Assembly (NCBI RefSeq): GCF_030506285.1
Contig: NZ_CP119422.1
Coordinates: 5,319,501 to 5,383,500 of the forward strand
DNA: 64,000 bases
Direction: 5' to 3'
Source: Catalinimonas niigatensis
GTDB taxonomy: Bacteria > Bacteroidota > Bacteroidia > Cytophagales > Cyclobacteriaceae
Both the position numbers and the translations under genes were made by a program. Under the pieces are notes generated by a model. It saw nothing but the letters and a program-made list of their open reading frames with translations, made no database searches and was not told where the DNA came from. Of this stretch, positions 34,272 to 43,670 are shown piece after piece; the first letter of the stretch is position 1, and every line of letters begins with the position of its first letter.

Positions 34272-35111
34272 ATGAATAGAAGATCATTTTTGAAAGGCAC
34301 GGCAGCGATGGGAGGCTTAGGCCTCTTTACCGGCCTGTATACCTGGCAGGTAGAACCCTTCTGGCTGGAATTTGTAAAGGTGAAAATGCCGGTAAAGCAT
34401 CTGCCGGATGAACTGGTGGGCAAGCGGGTGATGCAGATCAGCGATATCCATGTAAGCAACCGCTTTGACAGAGGCTATCTCATAGACTCCTTTAAAGAGG
34501 CTCAGAAAATGAAGCCTGATTATGTGGTATATACCGGAGACTTTGTCAGCTATGAAACCGAGCAGCAACTTGAGCAGCTTCGTGAAGTGATGGCATATGC
34601 CGTGAAGGGAGAAAGAGGCACGCTAGGGGTGCTGGGCAACCATGATTATGGGAAATACTATACCGAGCCAGAAGTAGCAAATAATATTGTAGATATCCTG
34701 AAGGATAAAGGCCTTGAGATGTTACGCAATGAGCAATCTGAGAAGGAGGGACTGAATTTTATTGGTCTGGACGATTACTGGGGCACCAACTTTCATCCGG
34801 AGAAAGTGATGAATGAGATAAATCATGCCCAGCCCAGCATTGTGCTGTGCCATAATCCCGATGTGGCAGATGAGCCGGTCTGGAACAATTATCAGGGCTG
34901 GATATTGTCAGGACATACGCATGGCGGGCAGTGCAAGCCTCCCTTTCTGGACCCTCCGATGTTACCGGTAAACAACAGACGATATACCGCAGGAAGAATC
35001 GCGTTGGAGGATAGCAGAACCTTGTACATCAATCGTGCTTTGGGACATCTGTATCAGGTCAGGTTTAACGTAAGACCTGAAATTACCCTCTTTACGTTGG
35101 AGAAAGCATAA
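34272..35111 (+). CDS. Exported metallophosphoesterase (YkuE-like)
   Basis: A 279-aa calcineurin-like phosphoesterase with a dinuclear metal site: D58 and H60 (ISDIH), D90 (YTGDF), N123-H124 (GNHDYG), H194 (LCHNPDVAD), and H215/H217 (SGHTHGGQ). The N-terminus NRRSFLKGTAAMGGLGLFTG is a twin-arginine-type signal or membrane anchor, so the enzyme should act outside the cytoplasm or at the membrane. The YkuE group has been linked to lipid or nucleotide phosphoester hydrolysis. The exact substrate is unknown here. Confidence 0.9.
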   Translation: MNRRSFLKGTAAMGGLGLFTGLYTWQVEPFWLEFVKVKMPVKHLPDELVGKRVMQISDIHVSNRFDRGYLIDSFKEAQKMKPDYVVYTGDFVSYETEQQLEQLREVMAYAVKGERGTLGVLGNHDYGKYYTEPEVANNIVDILKDKGLEMLRNEQSEKEGLNFIGLDDYWGTNFHPEKVMNEINHAQPSIVLCHNPDVADEPVWNNYQGWILSGHTHGGQCKPPFLDPPMLPVNNRRYTAGRIALEDSRTLYINRALGHLYQVRFNVRPEITLFTLEKA

Positions 35112-35278
35112 GCTTTATCCGGATATAGAAGTGGTTTAGCCTGTTCCGGCAGACGATGAACATGCTATGATCACCTTGACAACTGATCGTAGAAGGAAGA
35201 TATAAAGCAGCCAAGCCTTATCGCTTTGATAAACCAAAGTTGCAAGACTTGAGAACCAATACAAGCCGGGCAGACTAT

Positions 35279-36577
35279 CTATACGATCGTAGTGAGCGCC
35301 TCTACAATCCTGTCTATATCAGCCAGGGTGTTATAGATGTGCGGTGAGAAGCGCAGACCACCGGTAGGCGCACAGGCGATACCATGTGCTTCGTACAGGG
35401 TTTGAAATACGGCACGCGGCTCCCTGGCAGGAAGGTTCATAATTGTCACTCCTCCGCTCAGTGCAGGAGCCAAGGGCGTGACAAAGGTAGCGGTGGGTAT
35501 TTTTTTCTTTATCTCTTGCTTTAGATAGGTGTTTAAGGCTTTTACCCTCTCTTCAATTTGCTGCTTACCGATGGTATGATGAAAATTTACAATTGCTGCC
35601 AGAGCCGAGGCACTAGGCTCATTGCGCTGGCCCAGCATACACAATTTTTCATCTACTGTATTGCTCTCGCTGTTCCATCCCGCTCCTATGATAGCCGGCC
35701 ACACACGATCAAGCTGCTCTTTTTTCACATAGAGGATTCCATTTTCCAGCGGGCCCATCAACCATTTGTGGGTACTGCTGGTATAGAAGTCACAGCCCAT
35801 GTCTTTGAGGTCCAGGTTCATCATACCCAGGGACTGGGCACCATCTACCATACTTAGTATATTCTTTGCTTTGGCCAGTGCACAAATTTCTTTGGCAGGA
35901 AGTGCTATGCCGCTGGAGTTTGAAATATGAGAGAAAGAGATTAGCCGGGTTTTGGATGTAATGGCTTCTGTAAAAGGCCCAATCAGTTGGTCGGTAGAAG
36001 TAGGCGAGAGGGGAAGGCTTATCGTTTTGACGCTGAATCCATATCGTTTGGCCTGCTGCTCCCATGCTATACCGTTTGTCGGATGATTCTGATCCCAAAG
36101 AAGCACTTCATCTCCCTTTTTCAGATCAAGGCCGTGGACAATGATATTGTTGCTTTCGGTAGTGTTACGCGTAATGCCGATCTCCTCTGTGTTGACACCT
36201 ACAAATTCAGCCAGAAGCTTAAGCGCCTGCTCCCGCTCGGATGCAAAGACAGAACGGTACTGAAATGATACATCCTTCTCCAGTTTTTCATGTGCATCCA
36301 TTGCCTGTTCCGTGACAAAGTAAGGACTGGGGCAAAGATTAGCGGCATTGACCATCAGCAGCTTATCGGATATGGTAAATTGCTTCTTCACCATTTCCCA
36401 ATAGCGTTCATCAGCAGCATTATTGTGGGTAGACAAAGAATAGAAGTCTTCTTTAATGGAAGAACTATAGGCATCTGCCCAGGCAGGAATGGATAGAGAA
36501 GCGACTGAGCCGGTAAAGATTTGTTTTAGAAACTTTCTTTTAGAAAAAGAATCAGAATTATTTATTGTTTTATTCAT
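35279..36577 (-). CDS. Class V aminotransferase (isopenicillin-N-epimerase/cysteine-desulfurase-like), probably Tat-exported
   Basis: A 432-aa fold-type I PLP enzyme. PLP contacts: TRNTTESNNIIVHGL, D245 in SMVDGAQSLG, and the Schiff-base lysine K271 in TSSTHKWLMGPLENG. Late conserved residues include GLRFSPHIYNT, which binds the substrate carboxylate. The N-terminus SFSKRKFLKQIFTGSVASLSIPAWA resembles a Tat signal with Lys-Arg in place of Arg-Arg. Reaction is unknown: desulfurase, epimerase and lyase members share this fold. It is divergent from the barrel gene at 36878 with a 300-bp gap. Confidence 0.87.
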   Translation of the reverse strand: MNKTINNSDSFSKRKFLKQIFTGSVASLSIPAWADAYSSSIKEDFYSLSTHNNAADERYWEMVKKQFTISDKLLMVNAANLCPSPYFVTEQAMDAHEKLEKDVSFQYRSVFASEREQALKLLAEFVGVNTEEIGITRNTTESNNIIVHGLDLKKGDEVLLWDQNHPTNGIAWEQQAKRYGFSVKTISLPLSPTSTDQLIGPFTEAITSKTRLISFSHISNSSGIALPAKEICALAKAKNILSMVDGAQSLGMMNLDLKDMGCDFYTSSTHKWLMGPLENGILYVKKEQLDRVWPAIIGAGWNSESNTVDEKLCMLGQRNEPSASALAAIVNFHHTIGKQQIEERVKALNTYLKQEIKKKIPTATFVTPLAPALSGGVTIMNLPAREPRAVFQTLYEAHGIACAPTGGLRFSPHIYNTLADIDRIVEALTTIV

Positions 36578-36877
36578 AGTTTATTGATCTAACATCATAA
36601 ATTTTAATGATGATACAGAATTTTAATCTGAATAGAAAGTATATTCAGAATAATTCAATTTGCCCGTAGCACAGGAGCAAACAGTGGGGCTTCAAAGAGT
36701 GGTACAAGGTTGATGGAGAAGTGCAAATTGCAAAAGTTGTCCAAAGATTATGGCACTTTTAGAAAGTCATTATTATCTTAAAAGCATGTCTATAGTTTGT
36801 GTAAAATAAATATGTGTAGCTACGGTTGAGTAATGAGTAAAAATGGCTAATATTATTCATCAAACATTAATTTTAAG
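36578..36877. other. Divergent intergenic region, nothing recognised
   Basis: A 300-bp A/T-rich region carrying promoters for the aminotransferase and the barrel protein. No clear consensus box, palindrome or RNA gene is seen. Confidence 0.3.
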
Positions 36878-37438
36878 ATGAATACACTCAAGCTTGCAGC
36901 TTTGCTATTGGTGCTAGGCACAGTGATAGCGCTCCCATTATCTGCTCAGGATAGTGAAGATAAACCTATCAGGGAAATCGGCGTGGGTACTTACAATCTC
37001 TCCAATAATTTTAACCTGATTTATAAAAAGGAACTGGAAGAAAACAAATACAGGAGATACGATGCTTCTGTCAACTTCAATTTTAATAAGTCCAATAATG
37101 ATCCTAATGCTGAGCAAGTAAACACTTCTTTTTCATTTACCCTCAGTACAGAAAACAGGAAGTACCTCAATGAAAAATTCAAGTTTGTGCATGGTTTATT
37201 TTATGGACTTGGAATCTCGTTATATTCTATCAATGATCAGATGCAAACAAGAATTAATCCTCAAGCAGGTTACCAGTTAGGAGTTCAATATGACATCAAC
37301 GATCAATTTTACGTTGGTGCTGCTACTTTTCCTGGAGTATCATTAGGCTTAAGCTTTGATGATAATGATGCCTGGATCTCCCATGCAGGACTTTCTTTCT
37401 CTCCTGCTGCTGAGGTGAGTGTGATTTATCGTTTCTGA
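36878..37438 (+). CDS. Predicted outer-membrane beta-barrel protein, unknown function
   Basis: A 186-aa exported protein with a signal peptide (MNTLKLAALLLVLGTVIALPLSAQ). Alternating polar/aromatic strands (YRRYDASVNFNFNKSNNDPN, TSFSFTLSTENRKYL, FVHGLFYGLGISLYSI, GYQLGVQYDI, AAEVSVIYRF) and a C-terminal Phe fit a small 8-stranded barrel. No enzymatic motif. It is the only plus-strand gene between two minus-strand genes and ends in a strong terminator. Confidence 0.8.
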   Translation: MNTLKLAALLLVLGTVIALPLSAQDSEDKPIREIGVGTYNLSNNFNLIYKKELEENKYRRYDASVNFNFNKSNNDPNAEQVNTSFSFTLSTENRKYLNEKFKFVHGLFYGLGISLYSINDQMQTRINPQAGYQLGVQYDINDQFYVGAATFPGVSLGLSFDDNDAWISHAGLSFSPAAEVSVIYRF

Positions 37439-37461
37439 GAATCAATCATTGCCAAGAAGAT

Positions 37462-37492
37462 AAAAAGGCTTTCTTACTTAGAAAGTCTTTTT
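37462..37492. terminator. Bidirectional rho-independent terminator
   Basis: AAAAAGGCTTTCT (37462-37474) pairs with AGAAAGTCTTTTT (37480-37492) over 13 positions with one mismatch and a 5-nt loop. T-tracts flank it in both orientations, so it can serve the barrel gene and the converging acyltransferase gene. Confidence 0.8.
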
Positions 37493-37543
37493 CATTATGT
37501 AAATCAGTTTGTATTCGGTTAAACATGATAGAAGATATTCTCC

Positions 37544-38740
37544 TTAAATCTTCAACTTGATATATGCCTTGTTGAGCAGGGCAGTGATACCAATAATCAG
37601 TAGGGCAAATAGCATGGATTTAGTGAGTCCGACTACACCAGTACGAAGCATTAAAGGCAAACTGATGCCTAACAATGCGATGACAGGATACCAGATGTAG
37701 GGAATGAGATAGCAGGTTAAAGTACTCACACCGGCAGGCTTTAAAAACTTAGCCCAGTTTTTCTTTCCCTTCATATCCACCAGCCAAAACAAAAAAGCGT
37801 AGCAAAGCAGGCTGATCCCGGTACAAAAGCCAATCCAGGCAGGAGTAGCACCGAGTTTGGAAACACCCCACAAAGGTCTTGTGATAAAGCCAAAGAGAAA
37901 AGAGACAACAGCCAGGGCCAGCAATATACCTACGAAGCTCCAGTGCATCCCTTTTTGCTTTTGCTGCTGGAAAATAACAGAAGCTACTACGCCACCCATC
38001 GTAAAAGCCATCATTGCACCATTGCCTACCGGCCACAGGTACAGCGTTCGGATGGGTGAAAGGAAATCTATCCAGTTTGCCAGAGCAGCTACATTGAACA
38101 GGCAAAAGAATAACCAAACGGCTACAACCGGCCATAGTTTACCTCTGGTAAAAACATAGGCGGTGCTGCATACCAGATAAGCCCAGCCGATCAGTCCCAG
38201 TATGCCCCACCAGTGTGTCTGAAAAGCTTTGGGATTTTCGGTGCTGCCTCCTGCGTAGAGCAGGAACAAAGCAATCAATAGGGCTACGCCTGTAAGTTGC
38301 AGGAAGAGATAAAGGTTTTTTCTCTCAGCGTTTTTCGGATACACATTCCAGATCAGGAAGAAAGCTAGGGTCATCAATATTCCCCAGCCATAGCGTCCGA
38401 TCACTACATTTTGACCATCAATATTTTCCAGATTAACCATGTATACTCCCATGACCAGTAAAGCCAGTGTTCTGACCAGGATATGTGATATGATCCTGAG
38501 AGTGTTATCGTCTTTGGCACGCCGGGCGTCAATAGCAAAAGGAATTGATAAACCTACGATAAAAAGAAAAGCCGGAAAGATCACATCAGAAAAGCCCAGG
38601 TAATCCTCACCGGCCTTGGCATGTTCCAGCCATTTGGGTACGCCTTCCAGCGTCCAGAAGTCATTGACAAAGATCATCAGCATCATTGTCAGACCTCTGA
38701 AGATATCAATAGAAAGGATACGGGTGGCAGGGGAGGGCAT
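37544..38740 (-). CDS. DUF5009/heparan-alpha-glucosaminide acetyltransferase-like membrane protein
   Basis: A 398-aa polytopic membrane protein with about 11 hydrophobic segments. The opening RILSIDIFRGLTMMLMIFVND matches the acyltransferase family that includes human HGSNAT and bacterial NagX, and FSDVIFPAFLFIVGLSIPFA is the second signature. Such proteins move acetyl groups across the membrane onto amino sugars. No amino-sugar catabolic gene is adjacent, so the substrate is inferred only from the family. Orientation and a 95-bp gap allow co-transcription from the upstream nuclease gene. Confidence 0.88.
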   Translation of the reverse strand: MPSPATRILSIDIFRGLTMMLMIFVNDFWTLEGVPKWLEHAKAGEDYLGFSDVIFPAFLFIVGLSIPFAIDARRAKDDNTLRIISHILVRTLALLVMGVYMVNLENIDGQNVVIGRYGWGILMTLAFFLIWNVYPKNAERKNLYLFLQLTGVALLIALFLLYAGGSTENPKAFQTHWWGILGLIGWAYLVCSTAYVFTRGKLWPVVAVWLFFCLFNVAALANWIDFLSPIRTLYLWPVGNGAMMAFTMGGVVASVIFQQQKQKGMHWSFVGILLALAVVSFLFGFITRPLWGVSKLGATPAWIGFCTGISLLCYAFLFWLVDMKGKKNWAKFLKPAGVSTLTCYLIPYIWYPVIALLGISLPLMLRTGVVGLTKSMLFALLIIGITALLNKAYIKLKI

Positions 38741-38835
38741 GGCTTTAGGTAGTCAGGTTATTTGTTGAGCTGAATATACATTCAAATCAGGATAATCGCG
38801 ATATCTAAAAACAATCTATTTGATCCGGACAGGGC

Positions 38836-40236
38836 TTATATATTTTCAAACAGCATGTGCTGCTCCATATAATCAGGTACGATTACATTTGGCCAGCCCA
38901 GCTTTTGGGTTAAAGTTTGTTGTAATGCCTGAGCGCTTTCGGTTTCACCATGGACAATAAAAGTGCGTTTGGGTGCTTCCTGAAGCGTACCTACCCATTT
39001 GAGCAATTCGTTTTTGTCTGCATGTGCTGAAAGGCCATCAATCTTGCGCACTTGCAGCTTGCGCGGAACATCCTGTCCAAAGATGCGGATGGTTTCTTCC
39101 TGCTCCAGTATTCGGCGTCCGCGGGTGCCTTTGGCCTGGAAGCCTACAAAAAGGATAGTATCCTCCTGGCGGGGAAGGCGGTGGTAGAGATGATGCAATA
39201 TACGCCCACCGGTACACATTCCACTGGAAGATACGATGATGGCATTGCGGCGGATCTCGTTAATGCCTTTGGAAGCCGCGGCGCTTCGGTAGTAGTTAAA
39301 AAATTCATAGTCAAAGAGAGAATCCTGGCCCAGTTCTTCATCATGCAGTTTATGATAAGAAAAATGACGTTTATACAGTTGTGTCATGTTGATGGCCATA
39401 GGACTATCCAGATATACAGGAACTTTCGGGATTTTACCTGTCTCCATCAGCTTTTTCAGATAATACATCACCGTCTGAGTACGTCCTAAGGCAAAGGCAG
39501 GAATGAGCAGACACCCTTCTCTTTCCATTGCTTCATTGACAATCTGAGCAAATTCTTCTGAAGGATCTTCAAAAAGGTTATCGCGGTCGCCATAGGTAGA
39601 TTCGGTAATCAGGATATCGGCCTGTTTCATAGACACCGGATCACGCAACACCGGCTGATGGTAACGGCCAATGTCGCCGGAGAAGATAATCGTCTTTTGC
39701 TGCTTTGCCCTTTGAACAGTTAACTCCACCCAGGCAGCACCCAGGATATGTCCGGCGTTGTGAAACTTGATACGGATGTCATCACGCAGGTAAATATCTT
39801 CGTCAAATTCATAGGGCTGAAAAAGCCGGAAAGTATTTTCTGCCTCTTCGGTGGTGTACAGAGGTTTGGGTGGATTGTGTTTGGAGTAGCCTTTCTTTTT
39901 AGCCCATTCGGCTTCTTCTTCCTGTAGTTTAGCAGAATCAAGGAGTAAGATTCTGGCAAGATCGGCCGTAGCAGAAGTACAATATACAGGTCCATCAAAG
40001 CCTTCTTTGACCAATTTGGGCAGATAGCCGATATGGTCAATATGGGCATGAGAAAGCACCAGTGCTTCTACCTGAGAGACATCCATAGGAAATTTATTCC
40101 AGTTGCGCAGGCGCAATTCTTTGAGACCCTGAAAAAGCCCACAATCCATCAGTACCTGAAAATCATCAAAATGGAGCAGGTGTTTGGAGCCGGTCACCGA
40201 TTGGGCAGCGCCCAAAAAATGGATAGATACGTTCAT
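38836..40236 (-). CDS. Metallo-beta-lactamase/beta-CASP RNA nuclease
   Basis: A 466-aa enzyme of the CPSF73/RNase J-like superfamily, expected to cleave RNA. MBL motifs: SHAHIDHIG (H63, H65, D67, H68), HNAGHILGAAW (third His) and FSGDIGRYHQP (Asp). The beta-CASP insert follows (LLIPAFALGRTQTVMYYL), with SSSGMCTGGRILHHLYH, and a C-terminal RMMBL part with DGLSAHADKNELLKW and FIVHGE. Cytoplasmic. Its close relatives in bacteria act in RNA processing and are not known to be essential. Confidence 0.92.
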   Translation of the reverse strand: MNVSIHFLGAAQSVTGSKHLLHFDDFQVLMDCGLFQGLKELRLRNWNKFPMDVSQVEALVLSHAHIDHIGYLPKLVKEGFDGPVYCTSATADLARILLLDSAKLQEEEAEWAKKKGYSKHNPPKPLYTTEEAENTFRLFQPYEFDEDIYLRDDIRIKFHNAGHILGAAWVELTVQRAKQQKTIIFSGDIGRYHQPVLRDPVSMKQADILITESTYGDRDNLFEDPSEEFAQIVNEAMEREGCLLIPAFALGRTQTVMYYLKKLMETGKIPKVPVYLDSPMAINMTQLYKRHFSYHKLHDEELGQDSLFDYEFFNYYRSAAASKGINEIRRNAIIVSSSGMCTGGRILHHLYHRLPRQEDTILFVGFQAKGTRGRRILEQEETIRIFGQDVPRKLQVRKIDGLSAHADKNELLKWVGTLQEAPKRTFIVHGETESAQALQQTLTQKLGWPNVIVPDYMEQHMLFENI

Positions 40237-40319
40237 AGGTGCTGTTTGGATAAATAATCTATAAAAACTTCATGATGAAAAAAAGTAAAAGAGCAATAGT
40301 GTAGAGAAAAGAAGTCAGG

Positions 40320-40622
40320 CTAAATGCTTCCGCCCTTAATCAATAAAACTTCACGGATAGCCTGCTCTTTCAAATGCAGGTACTGTTTCCGCTCTTCATC
40401 ATGTTTGAAATTTTCAAAATCTGCTTCGGCAGGAAAGGAAACCAGATGAATCTCGTAAGGTATTTCAGACCCGGAATCAATGACAGTCTCTGAAGTGGGC
40501 CTTATCCTGAAGAGGAGCTGACCTCTGTATTTTCCAATGATCGGAATGGCCACGGCTTCAAAAGCATGGAATGCTTCCTCCTGACCAGCTTTGAGGTAGA
40601 TAAGTTGGGTAATGTAGATCAT
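40320..40622 (-). CDS. DUF1330-like ferredoxin-fold protein
   Basis: A 100-aa soluble protein: MIYITQLIYLKAGQEEAFHAFE as strand-helix, LLFRIRPTSETV, and EIHLVSFPAEADFENFKHDEER with a conserved F-P-ADFxxF motif of dimeric alpha/beta-barrel (DUF1330/ABM-like) proteins. Possibly a small monooxygenase or stress protein, but the active residues cannot be named. It lies 84 bp upstream of the nuclease gene on the same strand. Confidence 0.75.
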   Translation of the reverse strand: MIYITQLIYLKAGQEEAFHAFEAVAIPIIGKYRGQLLFRIRPTSETVIDSGSEIPYEIHLVSFPAEADFENFKHDEERKQYLHLKEQAIREVLLIKGGSI

Positions 40623-40727
40623 AATGAGTTTTTGATCAAAATATACGAGAAATTAAACAGGCTTACTTTATAAGCTTCATCATTTAAGTTAAATTAGGAA
40701 GGTTTAGGCAAGATAAATAAATCAGGT

Positions 40728-41309
40728 ATGGAATCTTTTGCAATAAAATTACCGGACAGAGTCAAGATGACAGAAGATGAATTTTATGCTTTCTGTCAGG
40801 AAAATGATCATGTACGGATGGAAAAAACCAGTCAGGGAGAAATTATCATTATGGCACCTACCGGAGGAAATACAGGGAGAGTTAATAAGAATATCCTTTT
40901 TGAGCTTGAGTCATGGAATCGAGATATGGGAATGGGTGAGACATTTGACTCATCTACAGGATTTATGTTACCCAATGGGGCAGTTCGTTCTCCTGATGCT
41001 TCCTGGATTGTCCGTTCTCGTTGGGAGGTTTTATCTGAAGATGAGAAAAAGAAATTTCCTCCCCTCTGTCCTGACTTTGTAGTAGAACTAATGTCTGAAT
41101 CGGATGCATTGATGCCGGCGCAGCAGAAGATGGAAGAGTGGATGAACAATGGTTGCCGCCTGGCCTGGTTGATCCAGCCTTCAGAGGAAAAAGTTTTTAT
41201 ATACAAGAAGGGGCAAGCCCTCAAAGAAATCAAAAGCTATAGCCAAAGCCTTTCAGGAGAAGATGTGTTGCCGGGTTTTACTTTTGATCTGAGTTGGATT
41301 CAAAAATAA
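40728..41309 (+). CDS. Uma2 family protein (DUF820, PD-(D/E)XK-like)
   Basis: A 193-aa protein with the Uma2 signature: MTEDEFYAFCQENDHVRMEKTSQGEIIIMAPTGG at the start, then DSSTGFMLPNGAVRSPDASW with the conserved SPD (Asp), FPPLCPDFVVELMSES (the E of the restriction-endonuclease-like core) and QKMEEWMNNGCRLAWLIQP. Members are predicted restriction-endonuclease-like nucleases, often multicopy, with function unproven. It ends 4 bp from a converging gene. Confidence 0.88.
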   Translation: MESFAIKLPDRVKMTEDEFYAFCQENDHVRMEKTSQGEIIIMAPTGGNTGRVNKNILFELESWNRDMGMGETFDSSTGFMLPNGAVRSPDASWIVRSRWEVLSEDEKKKFPPLCPDFVVELMSESDALMPAQQKMEEWMNNGCRLAWLIQPSEEKVFIYKKGQALKEIKSYSQSLSGEDVLPGFTFDLSWIQK

Positions 41310-41313
41310 ATCG

Positions 41314-42270
41314 CTATTGCTTTTTCAAAGTCCAATCCATACGTTTAGCCCAATCATCCAGATAAGCTTGCCTGTGCCTGTTGACCGTCTTGGCTCCGGA
41401 ACGTTCATTTTCTACCAGTTCCGGTTTGGGATCATCCGCCCAGTAATGGGTGCCATGCGTTGTTTTGATAAAGGTTCCACCCCAGCTTTCGTCGGTTGGA
41501 TCTGACGGATCTCCGGAAAGCATATACAATACCGAGGGAGTATCGCCCATTTTGATGTCCTTCTTCTTTTCCCAAAACAAATCGCCCAAAGCACCATGTC
41601 CTTTCACATGTTTTTCCACAAAAGCTGTATTTTCATATGCCCCCTCCTGTATTCCACCCATGTACATGCCTCTGAAAGTAGTATTATTTTCTACCCACCA
41701 GAGGTCGGGATGGTTTTGATAGAGATAGTCGCGTGAGTTGGGGTCCAGGCGGGTATTCCATGAGCCGATGGAATACACTCTGAGGTTCTTTTTGATAGCT
41801 GGATCAGCATGGACGGCCTGGGCTACATCGGTAATAGAGCCCCATACCAGTACATAAAGTGGTTGCTCATCTTCTTTGGCTTTCCGGATAATCCACTCCG
41901 CTCCTTCGCTGAGTTCAGTAGGCTCAGCAAAAGTCAGGGAATCCACTGCGCCTTGTTTGGTGACATGCCTCAACTCCTCAGTCGTAGGAAAATCACCATG
42001 CTGACTGAGTTGGGGATAATCTTTGGCATAGGCATCCAATACTTCTTCAATGTGCTTTTTTCTTCCTTCATGAGGTGGCGAACTGATTAATCCTTCAATG
42101 TCAAAACGGTCAGAATAGACCAGAAAGTGAACCATAGACTGATAGTCATCAGGGTCACTACCCCCGATATCGGTGGAGACGATCACTCTGGATTTTGGAG
42201 CATTACTTTCAACAGTTTGGCAAATTGATAAGTAAGGAAGCAGGAGAAATAAAAAGAGTAGATACTGCAT
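41314..42270 (-). CDS. Exported nucleoside hydrolase-like protein (DUF1593)
   Basis: A 318-aa protein with a signal peptide (cleavage near SICQ). The opening RVIVSTDIGGSDPDDYQSMV carries the Asp cluster (D34, D39, D41, D42) of nucleoside hydrolases, and the body keeps the DUF1593 features YVLVWGSITDVAQAV, IGSWNTRLDPNSRDYL and WGGTFIKTTHGTHYW. DUF1593 proteins are often found with polysaccharide-degrading genes and may cleave glycosides rather than nucleosides. Periplasmic. It stands alone. Confidence 0.88.
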   Translation of the reverse strand: MQYLLFLFLLLPYLSICQTVESNAPKSRVIVSTDIGGSDPDDYQSMVHFLVYSDRFDIEGLISSPPHEGRKKHIEEVLDAYAKDYPQLSQHGDFPTTEELRHVTKQGAVDSLTFAEPTELSEGAEWIIRKAKEDEQPLYVLVWGSITDVAQAVHADPAIKKNLRVYSIGSWNTRLDPNSRDYLYQNHPDLWWVENNTTFRGMYMGGIQEGAYENTAFVEKHVKGHGALGDLFWEKKKDIKMGDTPSVLYMLSGDPSDPTDESWGGTFIKTTHGTHYWADDPKPELVENERSGAKTVNRHRQAYLDDWAKRMDWTLKKQ

Positions 42271-42369
42271 GATGAAGTTTTAGACCAAGTTGTTGTGGTA
42301 CATGATTTCAACAATTTAAAGTTATTTGCTAAAAATACAGGTTGTCATCATAGGATAGAACACCCATTT

Positions 42370-43011
42370 TTATTTTGCCAGCATCATATGCTTCTTCTTA
42401 GCATATTGTTTACGAATAATCAGTTCCGCAACCATCAGGTTAGGTACCCAGCATAGCCAGGCAATAATCCGATAGGCATCAACAAATGGCATATGGAATA
42501 TTCCCATAAAAAAAGGCAACCACAGTCGGAGCGTTACTGCTGCAAAAGTCAGCGCATAGCTCCGAATCATCCAGTTTTCATGCGCATCCAGTTTTTTTGC
42601 TTTGATGGCCTGATAAGCTTTAAGGGTAGTAAACAGCCAGAGTATGCCCAGAGCCTCAAATCCTAGTATGGCTACTATGCCACCTGCGGTGTAATAAGCA
42701 ATGTACAGACTGGAAAGTCCGCTTAACAGCACAGCAAGCCCATACACTGTTCCCAAACCTCGGTGCAGTTTGAGATATTTGTTTCTGATGCTTTTGAAAA
42801 ACTGTGACCAGCCACTTAAAAGGGCAATTCCTCCCAAACCTACATGAGCAAAAAAGCAAAGGTTCCAAAAAAGACTTGCCTGCAATTCCTGTGGTTTGGA
42901 AGTAATGATGCCTTTGCTGCTCACATCAGCCAGAAAATAAGTGAGCGGATATAAGCCTACGCCAATAGCGAAAAAAGCAAATAAAAACCAAATCAGATAG
43001 CGAGAATTCAT
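42370..43011 (-). CDS. DUF2306 family membrane protein
   Basis: A 213-aa polytopic protein with six or seven hydrophobic segments. FFAHVGLGGIALLSGWSQFF and KYLKLHRGLGTVYGLAVLLSG show the conserved His and HR-x-G-x-x-Y of DUF2306, and KLDAHENWMIRSYALTFAAVTLRLW is the second family motif (AHExWMxRSY). Histidines in the membrane suggest haem or quinone contact, but no role is established. It is the last of several minus-strand genes here. Confidence 0.85.
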   Translation of the reverse strand: MNSRYLIWFLFAFFAIGVGLYPLTYFLADVSSKGIITSKPQELQASLFWNLCFFAHVGLGGIALLSGWSQFFKSIRNKYLKLHRGLGTVYGLAVLLSGLSSLYIAYYTAGGIVAILGFEALGILWLFTTLKAYQAIKAKKLDAHENWMIRSYALTFAAVTLRLWLPFFMGIFHMPFVDAYRIIAWLCWVPNLMVAELIIRKQYAKKKHMMLAK

Positions 43012-43100
43012 CCTGATAGAATAAATGGGTGATGCTTATATTAATATAAACAAAAAGGAATACTCGCACCAGAACTGATGAACTAACTTTTTGGTGTATC

Positions 43101-43670
43101 TCACATTGCCGCTCCCATACCCGATAAGATGGCCACCATCATGATAATGCCGAGCACCATTGTCACAATATAGACTGTAGATAAATTATTTGCCTCTTTT
43201 ATTCTTCGGTTGGTATCTTCTGCCACATTCTGTCTAAAAGAAGTGTCCAGACCCGTTCCATATTTACTTACAAAAGCTGAATCGGTATGAATGCGTACTG
43301 CTAGTCCTGAAAATACGGTAACATCGTAGAGATCAACATCATCATTGTCATTGAGTAGCGTACCTTCTTCCTTGGTTTTGAAATCACGACGAATATTGAT
43401 AATCGCATTGGCACAAGCGTTCCAGGCTTCATACTTTAGATAGTCCAGCACTACCTCATCCTCAGTATATTTATTCCCGTTGGCTTCTACCAGACCAATC
43501 CGTTCATAAGTATAATCAATGGGTTCACCTTCAAAAAACAGATATATACGATCTGCCTTTTCACTACACGCTATATCATTGACTCTGGTAATGCTGCTAA
43601 AGTTGTCATGGGTCACAATGCAGGAAGTAAGCATGAAAAAGCTCACAAAGCCGAGTATAACATTTTTCAT
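43101..43670 (-). CDS. Lipoprotein with C-terminal membrane segment, unknown function
   Basis: A 189-aa protein with a lipobox (FFMLTSC, C17). The central region (RIYLFFEGEPIDYTYERIGLVEA, YLKYEAWNACANAIINIRRDF) resembles the small alpha/beta domain seen in many Bacteroidota lipoproteins. A hydrophobic C-terminal segment (VYIVTMVLGIIMMVAILSGMG) would tether it a second time, which is unusual for a lipoprotein. No family recognised. Confidence 0.72.
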   Translation of the reverse strand: MKNVILGFVSFFMLTSCIVTHDNFSSITRVNDIACSEKADRIYLFFEGEPIDYTYERIGLVEANGNKYTEDEVVLDYLKYEAWNACANAIINIRRDFKTKEEGTLLNDNDDVDLYDVTVFSGLAVRIHTDSAFVSKYGTGLDTSFRQNVAEDTNRRIKEANNLSTVYIVTMVLGIIMMVAILSGMGAAM

